From NCBI GenBank assembly GCA_046598525.1, contig JBKJIJ010000015.1, positions 38,552 to 102,551 on the forward strand: a stretch of DNA of 64,000 nucleotides, in the 5' to 3' direction. Numbering within the stretch: the first letter of the stretch is position 1; every line of letters starts with the position of its first letter. The DNA is from Methylotenera_A sp046598525 (lineage in GTDB: Bacteria > Pseudomonadota > Gammaproteobacteria > Burkholderiales > Methylophilaceae). This document shows positions 43,791 to 52,612 of the stretch, in pieces. The translations under genes were made by a program, and so were the position numbers. Below the pieces are notes generated by a model. The model was not told the DNA's origin and made no database searches. It saw only the letters and a program-made list of their open reading frames with translations.

Positions 43791-44372
43791 ATGGAACATA
43801 CTTTACCCGCATTACCGTACGCAAAAACAGCGTTAGCGCCGCATATTTCGGAAGAAACACTGGATTTTCACTATGGCAAACATCACCAAACTTATGTGAC
43901 TAACTTAAATAATTTAATCAAAGGCACCGAGTTTGAGCATTTAAGTTTAGAAGAAATCATCAAAAAATCATCCGCTGGCGTTTACAATAACTCAGCACAA
44001 GTGTGGAATCACACCTTTTTTTGGAGCAGCATGAAGCCAAATGGCGGCGGCGCACCAACTGGCGCGTTGGCCGATGCTATTAACGCAAAATGGGGCAGTT
44101 TTGATGAATTTAAAAAAGCCTTTCAAGCATCAGCGGTTGGCAATTTCGGTTCTGGCTGGACATGGTTAGTTAAAAAAGCAGACGGTAGCGTAGATATTGT
44201 AAATATGGGCGCTGCTGGCACACCATTAACCACTGGCGACAAAGCCTTGTTAACGATTGATGTGTGGGAACACGCGTATTACATTGACTACCGCAATGTG
44301 CGCGCTAAGTTTGTTGAGGTGTTTTTAGCCTCATTAGCCAACTGGGATTTTGCATCTGAAAATTTTGCTTAA
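43791..44372 (+). CDS. sodB: Iron superoxide dismutase
   Basis: A 193-residue Fe/Mn SOD: MEHTLPALPYAKTALAPHIS at the N-terminus, HYGKHHQTYV, NHTFFWSSMKPNGGG, and DVWEHAYYIDYRN with the metal-ligating Asp and His. The residue pattern (AQVWNHTFFW, GSGWTWLV) favours iron. The ATG at 43791 is chosen over an upstream in-frame start because the conserved N-terminus and AGGA lie there. A hairpin terminator follows. Confidence 0.95.
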   Translation: MEHTLPALPYAKTALAPHISEETLDFHYGKHHQTYVTNLNNLIKGTEFEHLSLEEIIKKSSAGVYNNSAQVWNHTFFWSSMKPNGGGAPTGALADAINAKWGSFDEFKKAFQASAVGNFGSGWTWLVKKADGSVDIVNMGAAGTPLTTGDKALLTIDVWEHAYYIDYRNVRAKFVEVFLASLANWDFASENFA

Positions 44373-44393
44373 GCTTTAAATGTAAGTGTTTAA

Positions 44394-44417
44394 AAAAGGT
44401 CGCGTAAGCGGCCTTTT
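44394..44417 (+). terminator. Terminator after sodB
   Basis: AAAAGGTCGC-GTAA-GCGGCCTTTT is a stem of ten pairs with one G-U, followed by TGTATTTT. It ends sodB before the small metal-associated gene. Confidence 0.75.
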
Positions 44418-44451
44418 GTATTTTATTCACAGATTTGTCATTTTTTTCTGC

Positions 44452-44472
44452 TAATATTGCAACTATGTTGCA
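44452..44472 (+). promoter_or_regulatory. Extended -10 and palindrome over the start codon
   Basis: TGC-TAATAT is an extended -10 element (hexamer at 44452-44457). The predicted transcription start would fall at or next to the ATG at 44465. TGCAACTATGTTGCA (44458-44472) is a perfect palindrome centred on that ATG. No ribosome site is visible, so the transcript may be leaderless and the palindrome an operator, for example for a metal regulator. This is inference. Confidence 0.35.
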
Positions 44473-44797
44473 TAAGTTTTTTATTCATTTTAGCTTGGTC
44501 ATTTTGTTTGCGTTTACGCAAATGGGTGTTGCCACGCATGAAATAAGCCACTTATCTGATTTCAATCAGTCTGATTACAATCAGAAAAATCAACAATCTA
44601 AACAACACAAACAAGCGCCTAATCATCAATGTGAGCAATGCATTAGCCATGCCGATGTTGAAAGTACGTTGGCTGCAAATGCTATCTTGCTGGCGTTCAG
44701 TCAGTCACTATCTGCGCCTGTTTCAAGTAGCTATTTTTCGTTTTTCAGCCTTCCAAATCGCGCCTATTCTGCGCGCGCACCACCTCAAACCGCTTAA
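44465..44797 (+). CDS. Small exported His/Cys-rich protein beside TonB receptor
   Basis: A 110-residue protein with a signal peptide (LHKFFIHFSLVILFAFTQMGVA). It has ATHEISHLS near the cleavage point, then a Gln/Lys/Asn-rich linker and NHQCEQCISHADVE, a likely metal-binding CxxC with flanking histidines. The C-terminus has another hydrophobic stretch and ends NRAYSARAPPQTA. Proteins of this shape often precede metal TonB receptors. It lies 74 bases upstream of the ZnuD-like gene. The family is unnamed to my knowledge; a periplasmic metal handover role is conjecture. Confidence 0.6.
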   Translation: MLHKFFIHFSLVILFAFTQMGVATHEISHLSDFNQSDYNQKNQQSKQHKQAPNHQCEQCISHADVESTLAANAILLAFSQSLSAPVSSSYFSFFSLPNRAYSARAPPQTA

Positions 44798-44871
44798 TTT
44801 ATCCATTAATCAGCCAATAGCCTAATGCGCTTATTGGTGCTTTTTGTATTAAGTTTTTTGAGGAATTTACT

Positions 44872-46992
44872 ATGTTTCAGATTCAACAGCAGTACGCGCG
44901 CGCAGCGAAAATGCCGTATCTTTTTAAAACAAAACCTTTAGTTTTGGTATTGGCTGCTTTTTTCACACCTAATATTTACGCAGCCGATGCGGCGCAAATC
45001 GATTTACCTGCCTTAGCAGTTACCGGTAACCCTTTAGGCGTTGGCTCAGATGAGTTAGTAGTGCCTGTTAGTGTTTTAAATGGCCGTGAGCTAAGTTTGC
45101 GCCGCGAAGGCACGATTGGCGAAACGCTTAATGGCATTCCGGGCGTTACAGCTACCCAATTTGGCCCTAATGCATCAAGGCCAGTGATTCGCGGTTTGGA
45201 TGGTGAGCGCGTGCGCATTATGCAAAACGGTATTGGCATTTTAGATGCATCTAGTTTAAGTTTTGACCATGCGGTTGGCGTAGACCCTTTAATTATTGAG
45301 CAAATTGATGTGGTTCGCGGCCCTGCGGCCTTGTTATATGGTGGCAGTGCAGTGGGCGGGGTGGTCAATGCCATTGATCATCGAATCCCCAAAGAGCAAT
45401 TAGACGGCATTACAGGCCGTGCCGAAACGCGTTTTGGTGGGCCAGAAAATACCCGCAACGGTGCTATGGTGGTGGATGTTGGCAATGGTCAATTTGCTAT
45501 TCATGCCGATGTTTACACGCGCAAAACCGATGATTTAGATATTGATGGTTATGCGGTATCGCGCCGTAAAAGTGAGGCAGATGGCACGCCACGCGAAAAT
45601 CGCGGCAAATTGGTTAATAGCAGCGCAGAAGGCGATGGCGGCGCTTTAGGCGCAGCACTTACCTTTGAAAATGGTTATGTAGGCGCATCGTTTTCTACGC
45701 TAAATAATAATTACGGCGTAGTGGCAGAACAAGCCGTGCGCATTGATATGAAAAGTGACCGCTGGGATATTGCCAGTGAATTTACCGATTTAACAGGCAT
45801 TTTTAATCGCGTTAAATTTCGCATGGCGCATACCGATTATGAACATCGTGAATTAGAAGATGGCGAAGTAGGTACTACTTTTTTAAATCGCGGCGTTGAG
45901 GGCAGCTTTGAGGCAGGGCATACCAAAATTAATTTAGGTAATGGCTTGGCTTTAAACGGTGTGGTTGGATTTCAGTTTAATAACACCAATTTTGAGGTGC
46001 TGGGCGAGGAAGCGTTTGTGCCAGGCATAAACACGCAAAATAAAGCCTTATATGTGTATGAAGAATTACCGATTGGTGAAAAATTACAGCACAAAATTAC
46101 CTTTGGTGGCCGCGTAGGGCACGCAACAGTCGATTCAAAAGATGACATCAAATTTGGCGCAGGGCAAAATAATAGTTTTAACCCCAATAGTGTGGCCTTA
46201 GGCGGTTTGTATAGCATCAACCAAAATTGGTCGCTCACCAGTAATTTATCGCATAACGAGCGCGCACCTAGCTATTTTGAGCTGTACGCCAATGGCGCGC
46301 ATGTGGCCACTGGCCAATTTGAAGTAGGCAATACCAATTTTAAAGAAGAAAAATCCAACGGAATTGATGCACAAATTCGCTGGAAAGATGCCAAAAATGC
46401 CTTTAGCTTAGGCGCTTATTACACACGTTTTAGCAATTTTATTGGATTATTTGAAACCGGCAACATGCGTGGTGCCGATGGTGAATTAAACCCACTAGAT
46501 GCTGATAACAATGCCTTGGCAGATGTTTCAGGTGAGGATATTTTGCCAGAGGCGCAGTTTCGAGCCGTACCAGCTGTATTTAAAGGCTTGGAATTTGAAG
46601 GTAAAGTAGGGCTTACAGACCAGCTAACCTTAAACCTGCGTGGCGATTATGTGCATGCCAAAGAAAAGCGCACCAATGACTATTTGCCGCGTATTGCACC
46701 GCTGCGTTTAGGTGCTGGCCTGCAATATCAATTAAACAGCTTTAGCGCAAAACTGGATGTGTTGCGCGCTTTTAAACAAGACAACACCGCCAATAATGAG
46801 CTAGCAACCGATGGTTATACCAATGTGAGCGCGCTAGTGGCTTACAAATTGCCAACCAAGCTCAATTTAGAGCTATTTGCCAAAGCCAATAATTTGCTCA
46901 ATGCTGAAATACGCGAACATGCCTCGTTTTTGAAAGATATTGCACCAGCAGGTGAGCGCTCATTAATGATTGGTTTGCGTGGCGATTTTTAA
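44872..46992 (+). CDS. znuD: TonB-dependent receptor, ZnuD-like (probable zinc uptake)
   Basis: A 706-residue outer-membrane receptor. An extended signal sequence ends near NIYAADA. The plug has LPALAVTGNPL (TonB box region), ETLNGIPGVTATQFGPNASRPVIRGLDGERVR and VDPLIIEQIDVVRGPAALLYGGSAVGGVVN, a run typical of ZnuD. The barrel ends ERSLMIGLRGDF with a terminal Phe. Relatives import zinc or haem. The small His/Cys-rich gene upstream supports a metal substrate. Substrate is inferred. Confidence 0.8.
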   Translation: MFQIQQQYARAAKMPYLFKTKPLVLVLAAFFTPNIYAADAAQIDLPALAVTGNPLGVGSDELVVPVSVLNGRELSLRREGTIGETLNGIPGVTATQFGPNASRPVIRGLDGERVRIMQNGIGILDASSLSFDHAVGVDPLIIEQIDVVRGPAALLYGGSAVGGVVNAIDHRIPKEQLDGITGRAETRFGGPENTRNGAMVVDVGNGQFAIHADVYTRKTDDLDIDGYAVSRRKSEADGTPRENRGKLVNSSAEGDGGALGAALTFENGYVGASFSTLNNNYGVVAEQAVRIDMKSDRWDIASEFTDLTGIFNRVKFRMAHTDYEHRELEDGEVGTTFLNRGVEGSFEAGHTKINLGNGLALNGVVGFQFNNTNFEVLGEEAFVPGINTQNKALYVYEELPIGEKLQHKITFGGRVGHATVDSKDDIKFGAGQNNSFNPNSVALGGLYSINQNWSLTSNLSHNERAPSYFELYANGAHVATGQFEVGNTNFKEEKSNGIDAQIRWKDAKNAFSLGAYYTRFSNFIGLFETGNMRGADGELNPLDADNNALADVSGEDILPEAQFRAVPAVFKGLEFEGKVGLTDQLTLNLRGDYVHAKEKRTNDYLPRIAPLRLGAGLQYQLNSFSAKLDVLRAFKQDNTANNELATDGYTNVSALVAYKLPTKLNLELFAKANNLLNAEIREHASFLKDIAPAGERSLMIGLRGDF

Positions 46993-47093
46993 ACTTAATT
47001 CTGACTCAAATAAACGCTGTCTGATTATGAATGTGAACCAAACTTAAGCAAAAACACTCATTATCTTTTTAAGTTTTTGAAAAGGTAATGAGC

Positions 47094-47219
47094 ATGAGCG
47101 CACCTAAATTTGTAGTACTAGGTTTTGTATTTTTTATAGCGGCGGCTGGCGCTTGGTTAACATTGCTAGAATACACGGTAGATGCCAACGGTATTCACGG
47201 TTGGCATCTTAAAAAGTAG
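47094..47219 (+). CDS. Small single-pass membrane peptide (41-43 aa)
   Basis: A short frame reads MSAPKFVVLGFVFFIAAAGAW, then a short polar tail ending GWHLKK. It has one hydrophobic helix and a basic C-terminus. A second ATG two codons earlier (47088) is possible; AAAAGG at 47079-47085 fits the later one better. Codons for the tail overlap a 9-base hairpin, GATGCCAAC/GTTGGCATC (47181-47208). It may be a real small protein or the 3' region of znuD. Confidence 0.4.
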   Translation: MSAPKFVVLGFVFFIAAAGAWLTLLEYTVDANGIHGWHLKK

Positions 47220-47298
47220 CAGGCTTTAGTTTTGCGGTTGGTTGATAAAAATAGGTGTTAAAGATTGGTGATAAAGTTTTGTGTTTAAAGTTTTAACT

Positions 47299-47691
47299 TT
47301 AATAAAATAAGACTAAACACCAAACCACCACCACCACCAGCAAGGCAATAAATACCGCAGCGCTACCAATATCTTTGGCGCGTTTGGCTAATTCGTGGCG
47401 CTCAATCGATACGCGATCCACCACGGCTTCAATGGCCGAGTTTAGCAATTCTACAATTAACACCAATAATACGCTGGCAACCATTAAGGCAATTTCAACC
47501 GCATTATTGCCTAAGTAAAACGCCAGTGGCGTTAAAATGATTGAAAGTAAAACCTCTTGCCTAAAAGCATCTTCATGCTTGTAGGCGGCTTTAAAGCCAT
47601 CTGCCGAATAACCAAACGCATTAAACAAACGGCGCAAGCCAGTTTTACCTTTAAACGGGCTTTCAATATGGGGTTTTGAATCAATAGTCAT
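47299..47691 (-). CDS. dgkA: Diacylglycerol kinase DgkA
   Basis: A 130-residue integral membrane kinase. AFGYSADGFKAAYKHEDAFRQEV is the amphipathic start, and VELLNSAIEAVVDRV is the catalytic signature with the active Glu. Three membrane helices follow the family pattern. It recycles diacylglycerol from envelope glycolipid synthesis. ATG at 47691 is chosen; an earlier in-frame start adds four residues. Confidence 0.94.
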   Translation of the reverse strand: MTIDSKPHIESPFKGKTGLRRLFNAFGYSADGFKAAYKHEDAFRQEVLLSIILTPLAFYLGNNAVEIALMVASVLLVLIVELLNSAIEAVVDRVSIERHELAKRAKDIGSAAVFIALLVVVVVWCLVLFY

Positions 47692-47784
47692 TACGCGAAT
47701 CAATCATGAAAAATAATCGAATTATTTTAACATGCGTTATCATATTGTTTTGATGTCAGTAATTTATTCGATAAAGGTTTTTAA

Positions 47785-48057
47785 ATGGCACGCACAGTAC
47801 ATTGCATTAAATTAGCTAAAGATTTAGATGGCATGGATTTTCCGCCATACCCGGGCGAGCTGGGTAAACGCATTTATTTGCAAGTTTCTAAAGAGGCTTG
47901 GGCCGCCTGGTTAAAACAACAAACCATGCTAGTGAATGAAAATCGCCTAAGCTTGGCAGACCCAGCCGCGCGCAAATATTTAAGCGAGCAAACTGAAAAA
48001 TACTTTTTTGGTGAAGGCGCTGATACCGCCAGTGGTTACGTTCCGCCTGCTAATTAA
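47785..48057 (+). CDS. Fe(2+)-trafficking/oxidative damage protein YggX
   Basis: A 90-residue YggX family protein. ARTVHCIKLAKDLDGMDFPPYPGELGKRIY includes the conserved Cys7, and NENRLSLADPAARKYLSEQTEKYFFG is the typical C-terminus. It protects iron-sulfur clusters from oxidation. A hairpin terminator follows immediately. Confidence 0.93.
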   Translation: MARTVHCIKLAKDLDGMDFPPYPGELGKRIYLQVSKEAWAAWLKQQTMLVNENRLSLADPAARKYLSEQTEKYFFGEGADTASGYVPPAN

Positions 48058-48071
48058 ACATTGGCAGATAC

Positions 48072-48101
48072 AAAAAAAGCACCTTTGAAGGTGCTTTTTT
48101 A
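48072..48101. terminator. Bidirectional terminator, yggX/phoU
   Basis: AAAAAAAGCACCTT-TG-AAGGTGCTTTTTT is a stem with A- and T-runs on each side. It serves yggX on the plus strand and phoU on the minus strand. Confidence 0.85.
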
Positions 48102-48115
48102 TTAACTACTTAACC

Positions 48116-48823
48116 TTAAGGTTGCAAAGTTTCGCGTTCCATTTCTTGCAAGCTGCTATGGCGAACGTCTTTACCTTTCACCATATACACCACATATTCG
48201 GCGATATTTTTAGCATGGTCGCCAATACGTTCAACCGCTTTTGCCACAAATAACACTTCTAGCGACATTGAAATAGTGCGTGGATCTTCAAGCATATACA
48301 TCACCAACTGACGCATCGCCGCGCGGAATTGTTCATCCACCAACTCATCTTGTTTCGCTACTTCAACCGTTTGGCTCACATCTAAGCGCGCAAATGCATC
48401 TAAAGAAGTGCGTAACATTTCGCGCACAATTTTAACCATGGCTTTAATTTCGTTAAAGCGCGGTTTATACATGCGGTCTTCATCAAAAATACGTTGCGCG
48501 GTGCGGGCAATTTTAGTGGCTTCATCACCAATTCGCTCTAAATCGGTAATGGTTTTAACCATCATCATCACCATGCGCAAATCGCCCGCGGCAGGCTGGC
48601 GACGGGCAATAATATGGCTACAATCTTCATCAATTTGAACTTCAAGTGAGTTAACGCGCGAATCCGCTTCCATCACTTCTTTAGCCAATTTAATATCGGC
48701 CTTAATTAAGGCCTCTAGCGCATTTACAATTTGCTGCTCAACCATGCCGCCCATTTCGAGCACTTTGGCGCGAACCGATTCTAGCTCAGCATCATACTGT
48801 TTAGAGGTGTGTTCAAATTGCAT
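48116..48823 (-). CDS. phoU: Phosphate signalling protein PhoU
   Basis: A 235-residue helical protein with two PhoU repeats (each about 100 residues); EADSRVNSLEVQIDEDCSHIIARRQPAAGDLR and VERIGDHAKNIAEYVVYMVKGKDVRH are typical, including the metal-binding ExxxD patterns. It restrains PhoR signalling when phosphate is plentiful. No pst genes adjoin it here. ATG at 48823 is chosen over an upstream in-frame start, which lacks family similarity. Confidence 0.93.
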   Translation of the reverse strand: MQFEHTSKQYDAELESVRAKVLEMGGMVEQQIVNALEALIKADIKLAKEVMEADSRVNSLEVQIDEDCSHIIARRQPAAGDLRMVMMMVKTITDLERIGDEATKIARTAQRIFDEDRMYKPRFNEIKAMVKIVREMLRTSLDAFARLDVSQTVEVAKQDELVDEQFRAAMRQLVMYMLEDPRTISMSLEVLFVAKAVERIGDHAKNIAEYVVYMVKGKDVRHSSLQEMERETLQP

Positions 48824-48966
48824 ATTTACTACCCTTCTTATTGGCGACTTTATTTTAATTAATCTAATATTAGCAATCAATTGTTACACTAATATTATTC
48901 TATTTATAACGTTTTAAAGCCTGTTTTTTTGTAAATAAAGCTTAATGTTTAAACTAATCGTAAAAC

Positions 48967-49626
48967 TTATTTTTTATAAGTTTTAACGCCATCTGCTGTT
49001 GCTAATAACAATACGTTAGCAGGGCGTGCAGCGAATAAACCGTTAGTCACCACGCCCACAATTTGATTCACTTTTGCTTCAAATGCCACTGGGTCACTGA
49101 TGGTTAAGCCGTGCACATCTAAAATCACATTGCCATTATCTGTTGTGAAATCGCGCAATTTTGGTTGGCCGCCCAGTTTCATTAATTCACGCGCTACATA
49201 GCTTTTTGCCATGGGTAACACTTCTACTGGTAGTGGAAATTTGCCCAAAACAGGCACGTATTTTGTTTCGTCACAAATGCAAATAAATTGCTTGGCAACC
49301 GCTGCCACGATTTTTTCGCGCGTTAAAGCACCACCGCCGCCTTTTAGCATATGCAAATGTTCGGTAATTTCATCCGCGCCATCCACATAAATATCCAGCT
49401 GGTCAACGCTGTTTAAATCAAATACCTCAATGCCATGGCTGCGTAAACGTTGTGAGGTAGCTTCACTGCTGGCAACGGCGCCATCAATTTTGTGTTTAAC
49501 TTTTGCTAATTCTTCAATAAAAAAGTTGGCGGTTGAGCCTGTACCCACGCCAATAATGCCACTTTTTACATATTCAACGGCTGCTTTTGCCACTTGTTGT
49601 TTTAATTCGTCTTGCGTCAATGCCAT
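48967..49626 (-). CDS. rpiA: Ribose-5-phosphate isomerase A
   Basis: A 219-residue enzyme. GIIGVGTGSTANFFIEEL, VASSEATSQRLRSHGI, YVDGADEI (catalytic acids) and LKGGGGALTREKIVA are RpiA signatures. It interconverts ribose- and ribulose-5-phosphate, an important step in the ribulose monophosphate cycle if the organism is a methylotroph. ATG at 49626 is chosen; a start 21 codons earlier lacks family similarity. Divergent from ilvA. Confidence 0.95.
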   Translation of the reverse strand: MALTQDELKQQVAKAAVEYVKSGIIGVGTGSTANFFIEELAKVKHKIDGAVASSEATSQRLRSHGIEVFDLNSVDQLDIYVDGADEITEHLHMLKGGGGALTREKIVAAVAKQFICICDETKYVPVLGKFPLPVEVLPMAKSYVARELMKLGGQPKLRDFTTDNGNVILDVHGLTISDPVAFEAKVNQIVGVVTNGLFAARPANVLLLATADGVKTYKK

Positions 49627-49733
49627 TTTGCCTAAATCCTTTATAATGTAATAAGCTAACCAATTCAATACTATACACTGCGCCAGCAAACTTAAAAACT
49701 GGTCAGTTTAAAAATAAATACCCATAAAAAAGC

Positions 49734-51245
49734 ATGACTACTGATTATCAAAGCAAAATAGAAAACTCGCGCGTTTACGACGTGGCGATCAAAACGCCCT
49801 TAGAGTTTCAACCCAATTTATCGGCGCGCATTGGCAACCGCGTGTTGCTTAAGCGCGAAGATATGCAGCCGGTTTTTTCATTTAAACTGCGCGGCGCTTA
49901 TAACAAAATGGCTAATTTGCCTTTAGACGCACTTAAGCGCGGTGTGATTTGTGCCAGTGCTGGCAATCATGCGCAAGGTGTTGCGCTTAGCGCGCAAAAG
50001 CTTAATTGCCGCGCGGTAATTGTTATGCCAACCACTACGCCGCTTATTAAAATTAACGCGGTTAAAGCGCGCGGCGCTGAGGTTGTGCTGTTTGGCGATA
50101 GCTATTCTGATGCCTATGTGCACGCGTTGGTGCTTGAAAAATCAGAAGGTTTAACCTTTGTGCACCCGTATGATGACCCAGATGTGATTGCTGGCCAAGG
50201 CACGATTGCAATGGAAATTTTGCAAAGTCACCCAGAGCCAATTGAAGCCATATTTTGCTGCGTGGGTGGCGGCGGTTTGCTGGCAGGCATTGCGGCCTAT
50301 GTAAAAGCCGTGCGGCCAGAAATTAAAGTAATAGGCGTAGAGGCTAAAGATGCCGAAGCCATGACTGAATCGCTTAAACTGGGCGAGCGCGTGACGCTAG
50401 ACCAAGTTGGCTTATTTGCCGATGGCGCCGCTGTTAAACAAGTTGGTGAGCACACGTTTAAATTGGCACAGCAATTTGTAGATGAAATGATTGTGGTGGA
50501 TAACGACGCGATTTGCGCCGCCATTAAAGACGTGTTTGAAGACACGCGCAGCATTTTAGAGCCAGCTGGCGCCTTAGCCACAGCCGGTATTAAAGAATAT
50601 GCCAAGCGCAACAAGCTCACAGGTAAAACCTTGGTTGGTATTGCCTCTGGCGCTAATATGAATTTTGACCGCCTACGCTTCATAGCGGAGCGCGCCGAGA
50701 TTGGCGAAAAGCGTGAAGCGGTGCTAGCGGTAACTATTCCTGAGCAAGCGGGCGCGTTTAAAACCTTTTGCCGATTGCTAGGCGACCGCAATATTACCGA
50801 ATTTAATTATCGCTATTCAGACCCTGTTAAAGCGCATATTTTTGTCGGTGTTGCCATTGCCGATCCAGCAGAATCGGTAAAATTAGTGCAAGACTTACAA
50901 TCGCATGGCTTGCCAGCGCTAGATTTAACCGATAATGAAGTGGCAAAATTGCATTTGCGTCATTTGGTTGGCGGACATGCGCCGCAAGCTGAACATGAAG
51001 TGGTATTTCGCTTTGAGTTTCCCGAAAAACCCGGCGCGCTGATGAAATTTTTAGACACGATGGGGCACGATTGGAATATTAGTCTGTTTCATTACCGCAA
51101 TCACGGTGCCGATTTTGGCCGCGTGTTAGTGGGCATGCAAGTACCGCCCAACAACCAAGCCGAATTTGCAGCATTCTTACAAAACTTGGGTTACCCGTAT
51201 TGGGATGAAACGCAAAATCCTGCTTATAGATTATTCTTGGGTTAA
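49734..51245 (+). CDS. ilvA: Threonine deaminase (biosynthetic)
   Basis: A 503-residue PLP enzyme. KREDMQPVFSFKLRGAYNKM holds the PLP lysine, SAGNHAQGVALSAQ the substrate-binding loop and GGGGLLAGIAAY the phosphate-binding Gly loop. Two C-terminal ACT-like domains (about 330-415 and 423-503) predict isoleucine feedback. It makes 2-oxobutyrate for isoleucine. A palindrome near 51279-51300 follows the stop. Confidence 0.95.
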   Translation: MTTDYQSKIENSRVYDVAIKTPLEFQPNLSARIGNRVLLKREDMQPVFSFKLRGAYNKMANLPLDALKRGVICASAGNHAQGVALSAQKLNCRAVIVMPTTTPLIKINAVKARGAEVVLFGDSYSDAYVHALVLEKSEGLTFVHPYDDPDVIAGQGTIAMEILQSHPEPIEAIFCCVGGGGLLAGIAAYVKAVRPEIKVIGVEAKDAEAMTESLKLGERVTLDQVGLFADGAAVKQVGEHTFKLAQQFVDEMIVVDNDAICAAIKDVFEDTRSILEPAGALATAGIKEYAKRNKLTGKTLVGIASGANMNFDRLRFIAERAEIGEKREAVLAVTIPEQAGAFKTFCRLLGDRNITEFNYRYSDPVKAHIFVGVAIADPAESVKLVQDLQSHGLPALDLTDNEVAKLHLRHLVGGHAPQAEHEVVFRFEFPEKPGALMKFLDTMGHDWNISLFHYRNHGADFGRVLVGMQVPPNNQAEFAAFLQNLGYPYWDETQNPAYRLFLG

Positions 51246-51278
51246 AAATACTTTTAAGTAACAGCTAAGTTGATTGTA

Positions 51279-51300
51279 TACAGCCACCAATTTGGCTGTA
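51279..51300 (+). terminator. Hairpin after ilvA
   Basis: TACAGCCA-CCAATT-TGGCTGTA is an eight-base-pair stem 34 bases past the ilvA stop. The U-run is short, so it is a weak terminator candidate. Confidence 0.45.
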
Positions 51301-51358
51301 TTGAACCAACATGAGTTTGAACTAATAATAACTATCTGTTTCTATTGATTTTACCTGT

Positions 51359-51376
51359 GTATACTAATGAGTATAC
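51359..51376. promoter_or_regulatory. GTATAC palindrome upstream of beta-propeller lipoprotein
   Basis: GTATACTAATGAGTATAC holds two GTATAC boxes with centres 12 bases apart and is itself an inverted repeat with seven matching outer pairs. It lies 58 bases before the lipoprotein ATG. It could be an operator or overlap a promoter; no regulator is identified. Confidence 0.35.
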
Positions 51377-51433
51377 TTTTTGCTTAAGCATCAATAGTAT
51401 TAACTACCAATACGAATTCTTTGGAGATTTGGA

Positions 51434-52558
51434 ATGAAACTAACCTTTAATAAAACCCGTATCAGCTTGGTTTTGATTGCTTTAATGGCAAGCTTAACCG
51501 CTTGTAATAAAGAAAAAGCAGCAGAGCCTAAATTAGATGAAACGGCCGCACAACCAGCGGCTGAACAATCCGTTGCGTCTGCTGGCGTGGCTTATGTAAC
51601 CAGCCAAGATGCTGGCGTAAGTGTGATTGATTTGGCTACTATGCAAGTGGTTAAGCAGCTAGATATTAAAGCGATTGCGCCGCGCGGTTTGGGCATTACC
51701 GATGATGGCAAAAAATTGATTGTCGCCACACGTGAAAACGAAAGTATTTCGGTTGTTGATACTGCTACTGGTGAAGTATTGCAGCAAATTAAAGTGGGTA
51801 AAAATCCTGAGTTTGTGCGTGTAAGCGGCAATTTTGCTTATATTTCCTCAGAGCCAAGTGCAAAAGGTGGCCCACCACCAAAACCAGGTGCAGAAGAAGA
51901 GGATGACGATGATGAAGAAAAAATCCCTGCAAAAATTGCAGTGGTTGATTTAATTAAAGGCGAAAAAGTACGCGAAATTACCGGCGGACCAGAAACCGAA
52001 GGCATAGAGTTTTCGGCTGATGGTAAACAATTAGTAATTACCAATGAAGCCGATAATACCGTAACGGTGCATGATATTGAATCAGGCAAATTGGTTAAAA
52101 CCATTAAAACACATGAATTGGGCGACAGACCACGCGGCATTAAAGTATCGCCAGATGGCTTAACCTATTTGGCAACGCTAGAATACGGCAACAAATTTAT
52201 GGTGCTAGATAAAGACTATAACGTGGTGCGCACGGTGGATACCGCCGAAACGCCTTATGGTATTGCGTATGACAGCAAAGGTGAGCGCATTTTTGTGGCC
52301 ACAAATAAAGCCAAATTGCTGCAAGTATTTGACGCAAAAACCTATGAGAAAATTAAAGAAATCCCAACAGGTAACCGTTGCTGGCACTTTACGTTTACCC
52401 CAGACGACAAACAAATTTTGTTGGCTTGCGGTAAATCAGACGCGGTTTATGTGATTGATGCAGAGAAACTAGAAGTGACCAAACAAGTGGAAGTAAAAGG
52501 TATGCCATGGGGCTTAGTAACATACCCAAAAGCGATGGGAAGTTTAGATAAGCCTTAA
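51434..52558 (+). CDS. YVTN-type beta-propeller lipoprotein
   Basis: A 374-residue lipoprotein: signal peptide and lipobox LTAC with Cys24, then a seven-blade-like beta-propeller with YVTSQDAGVSVIDLATMQVV repeats and KVSPDGLTYLATLEYGNKFMVLD. An acidic loop, residues 152-165, is rich in Asp and Glu and interrupts one blade. YVTN propellers in methylotrophs often go with PQQ or cytochrome systems, but no such genes adjoin it. Function is not known. SD GGAG precedes the ATG. Confidence 0.75.
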   Translation: MKLTFNKTRISLVLIALMASLTACNKEKAAEPKLDETAAQPAAEQSVASAGVAYVTSQDAGVSVIDLATMQVVKQLDIKAIAPRGLGITDDGKKLIVATRENESISVVDTATGEVLQQIKVGKNPEFVRVSGNFAYISSEPSAKGGPPPKPGAEEEDDDDEEKIPAKIAVVDLIKGEKVREITGGPETEGIEFSADGKQLVITNEADNTVTVHDIESGKLVKTIKTHELGDRPRGIKVSPDGLTYLATLEYGNKFMVLDKDYNVVRTVDTAETPYGIAYDSKGERIFVATNKAKLLQVFDAKTYEKIKEIPTGNRCWHFTFTPDDKQILLACGKSDAVYVIDAEKLEVTKQVEVKGMPWGLVTYPKAMGSLDKP

Positions 52559-52583
52559 GTTTCACAAGAAAGTTAGTTAAATA

Positions 52584-52610
52584 AAAAGCCCACGCTAGTG
52601 GGCTTTTTTT
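52584..52610. terminator. Bidirectional terminator after beta-propeller gene
   Basis: AAAAAGCCCAC-GCTA-GTGGGCTTTTTTT is a strong GC stem with A- and T-runs. It separates the lipoprotein gene from the convergent NYN gene. Confidence 0.9.
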
Positions 52611-52612
52611 GT

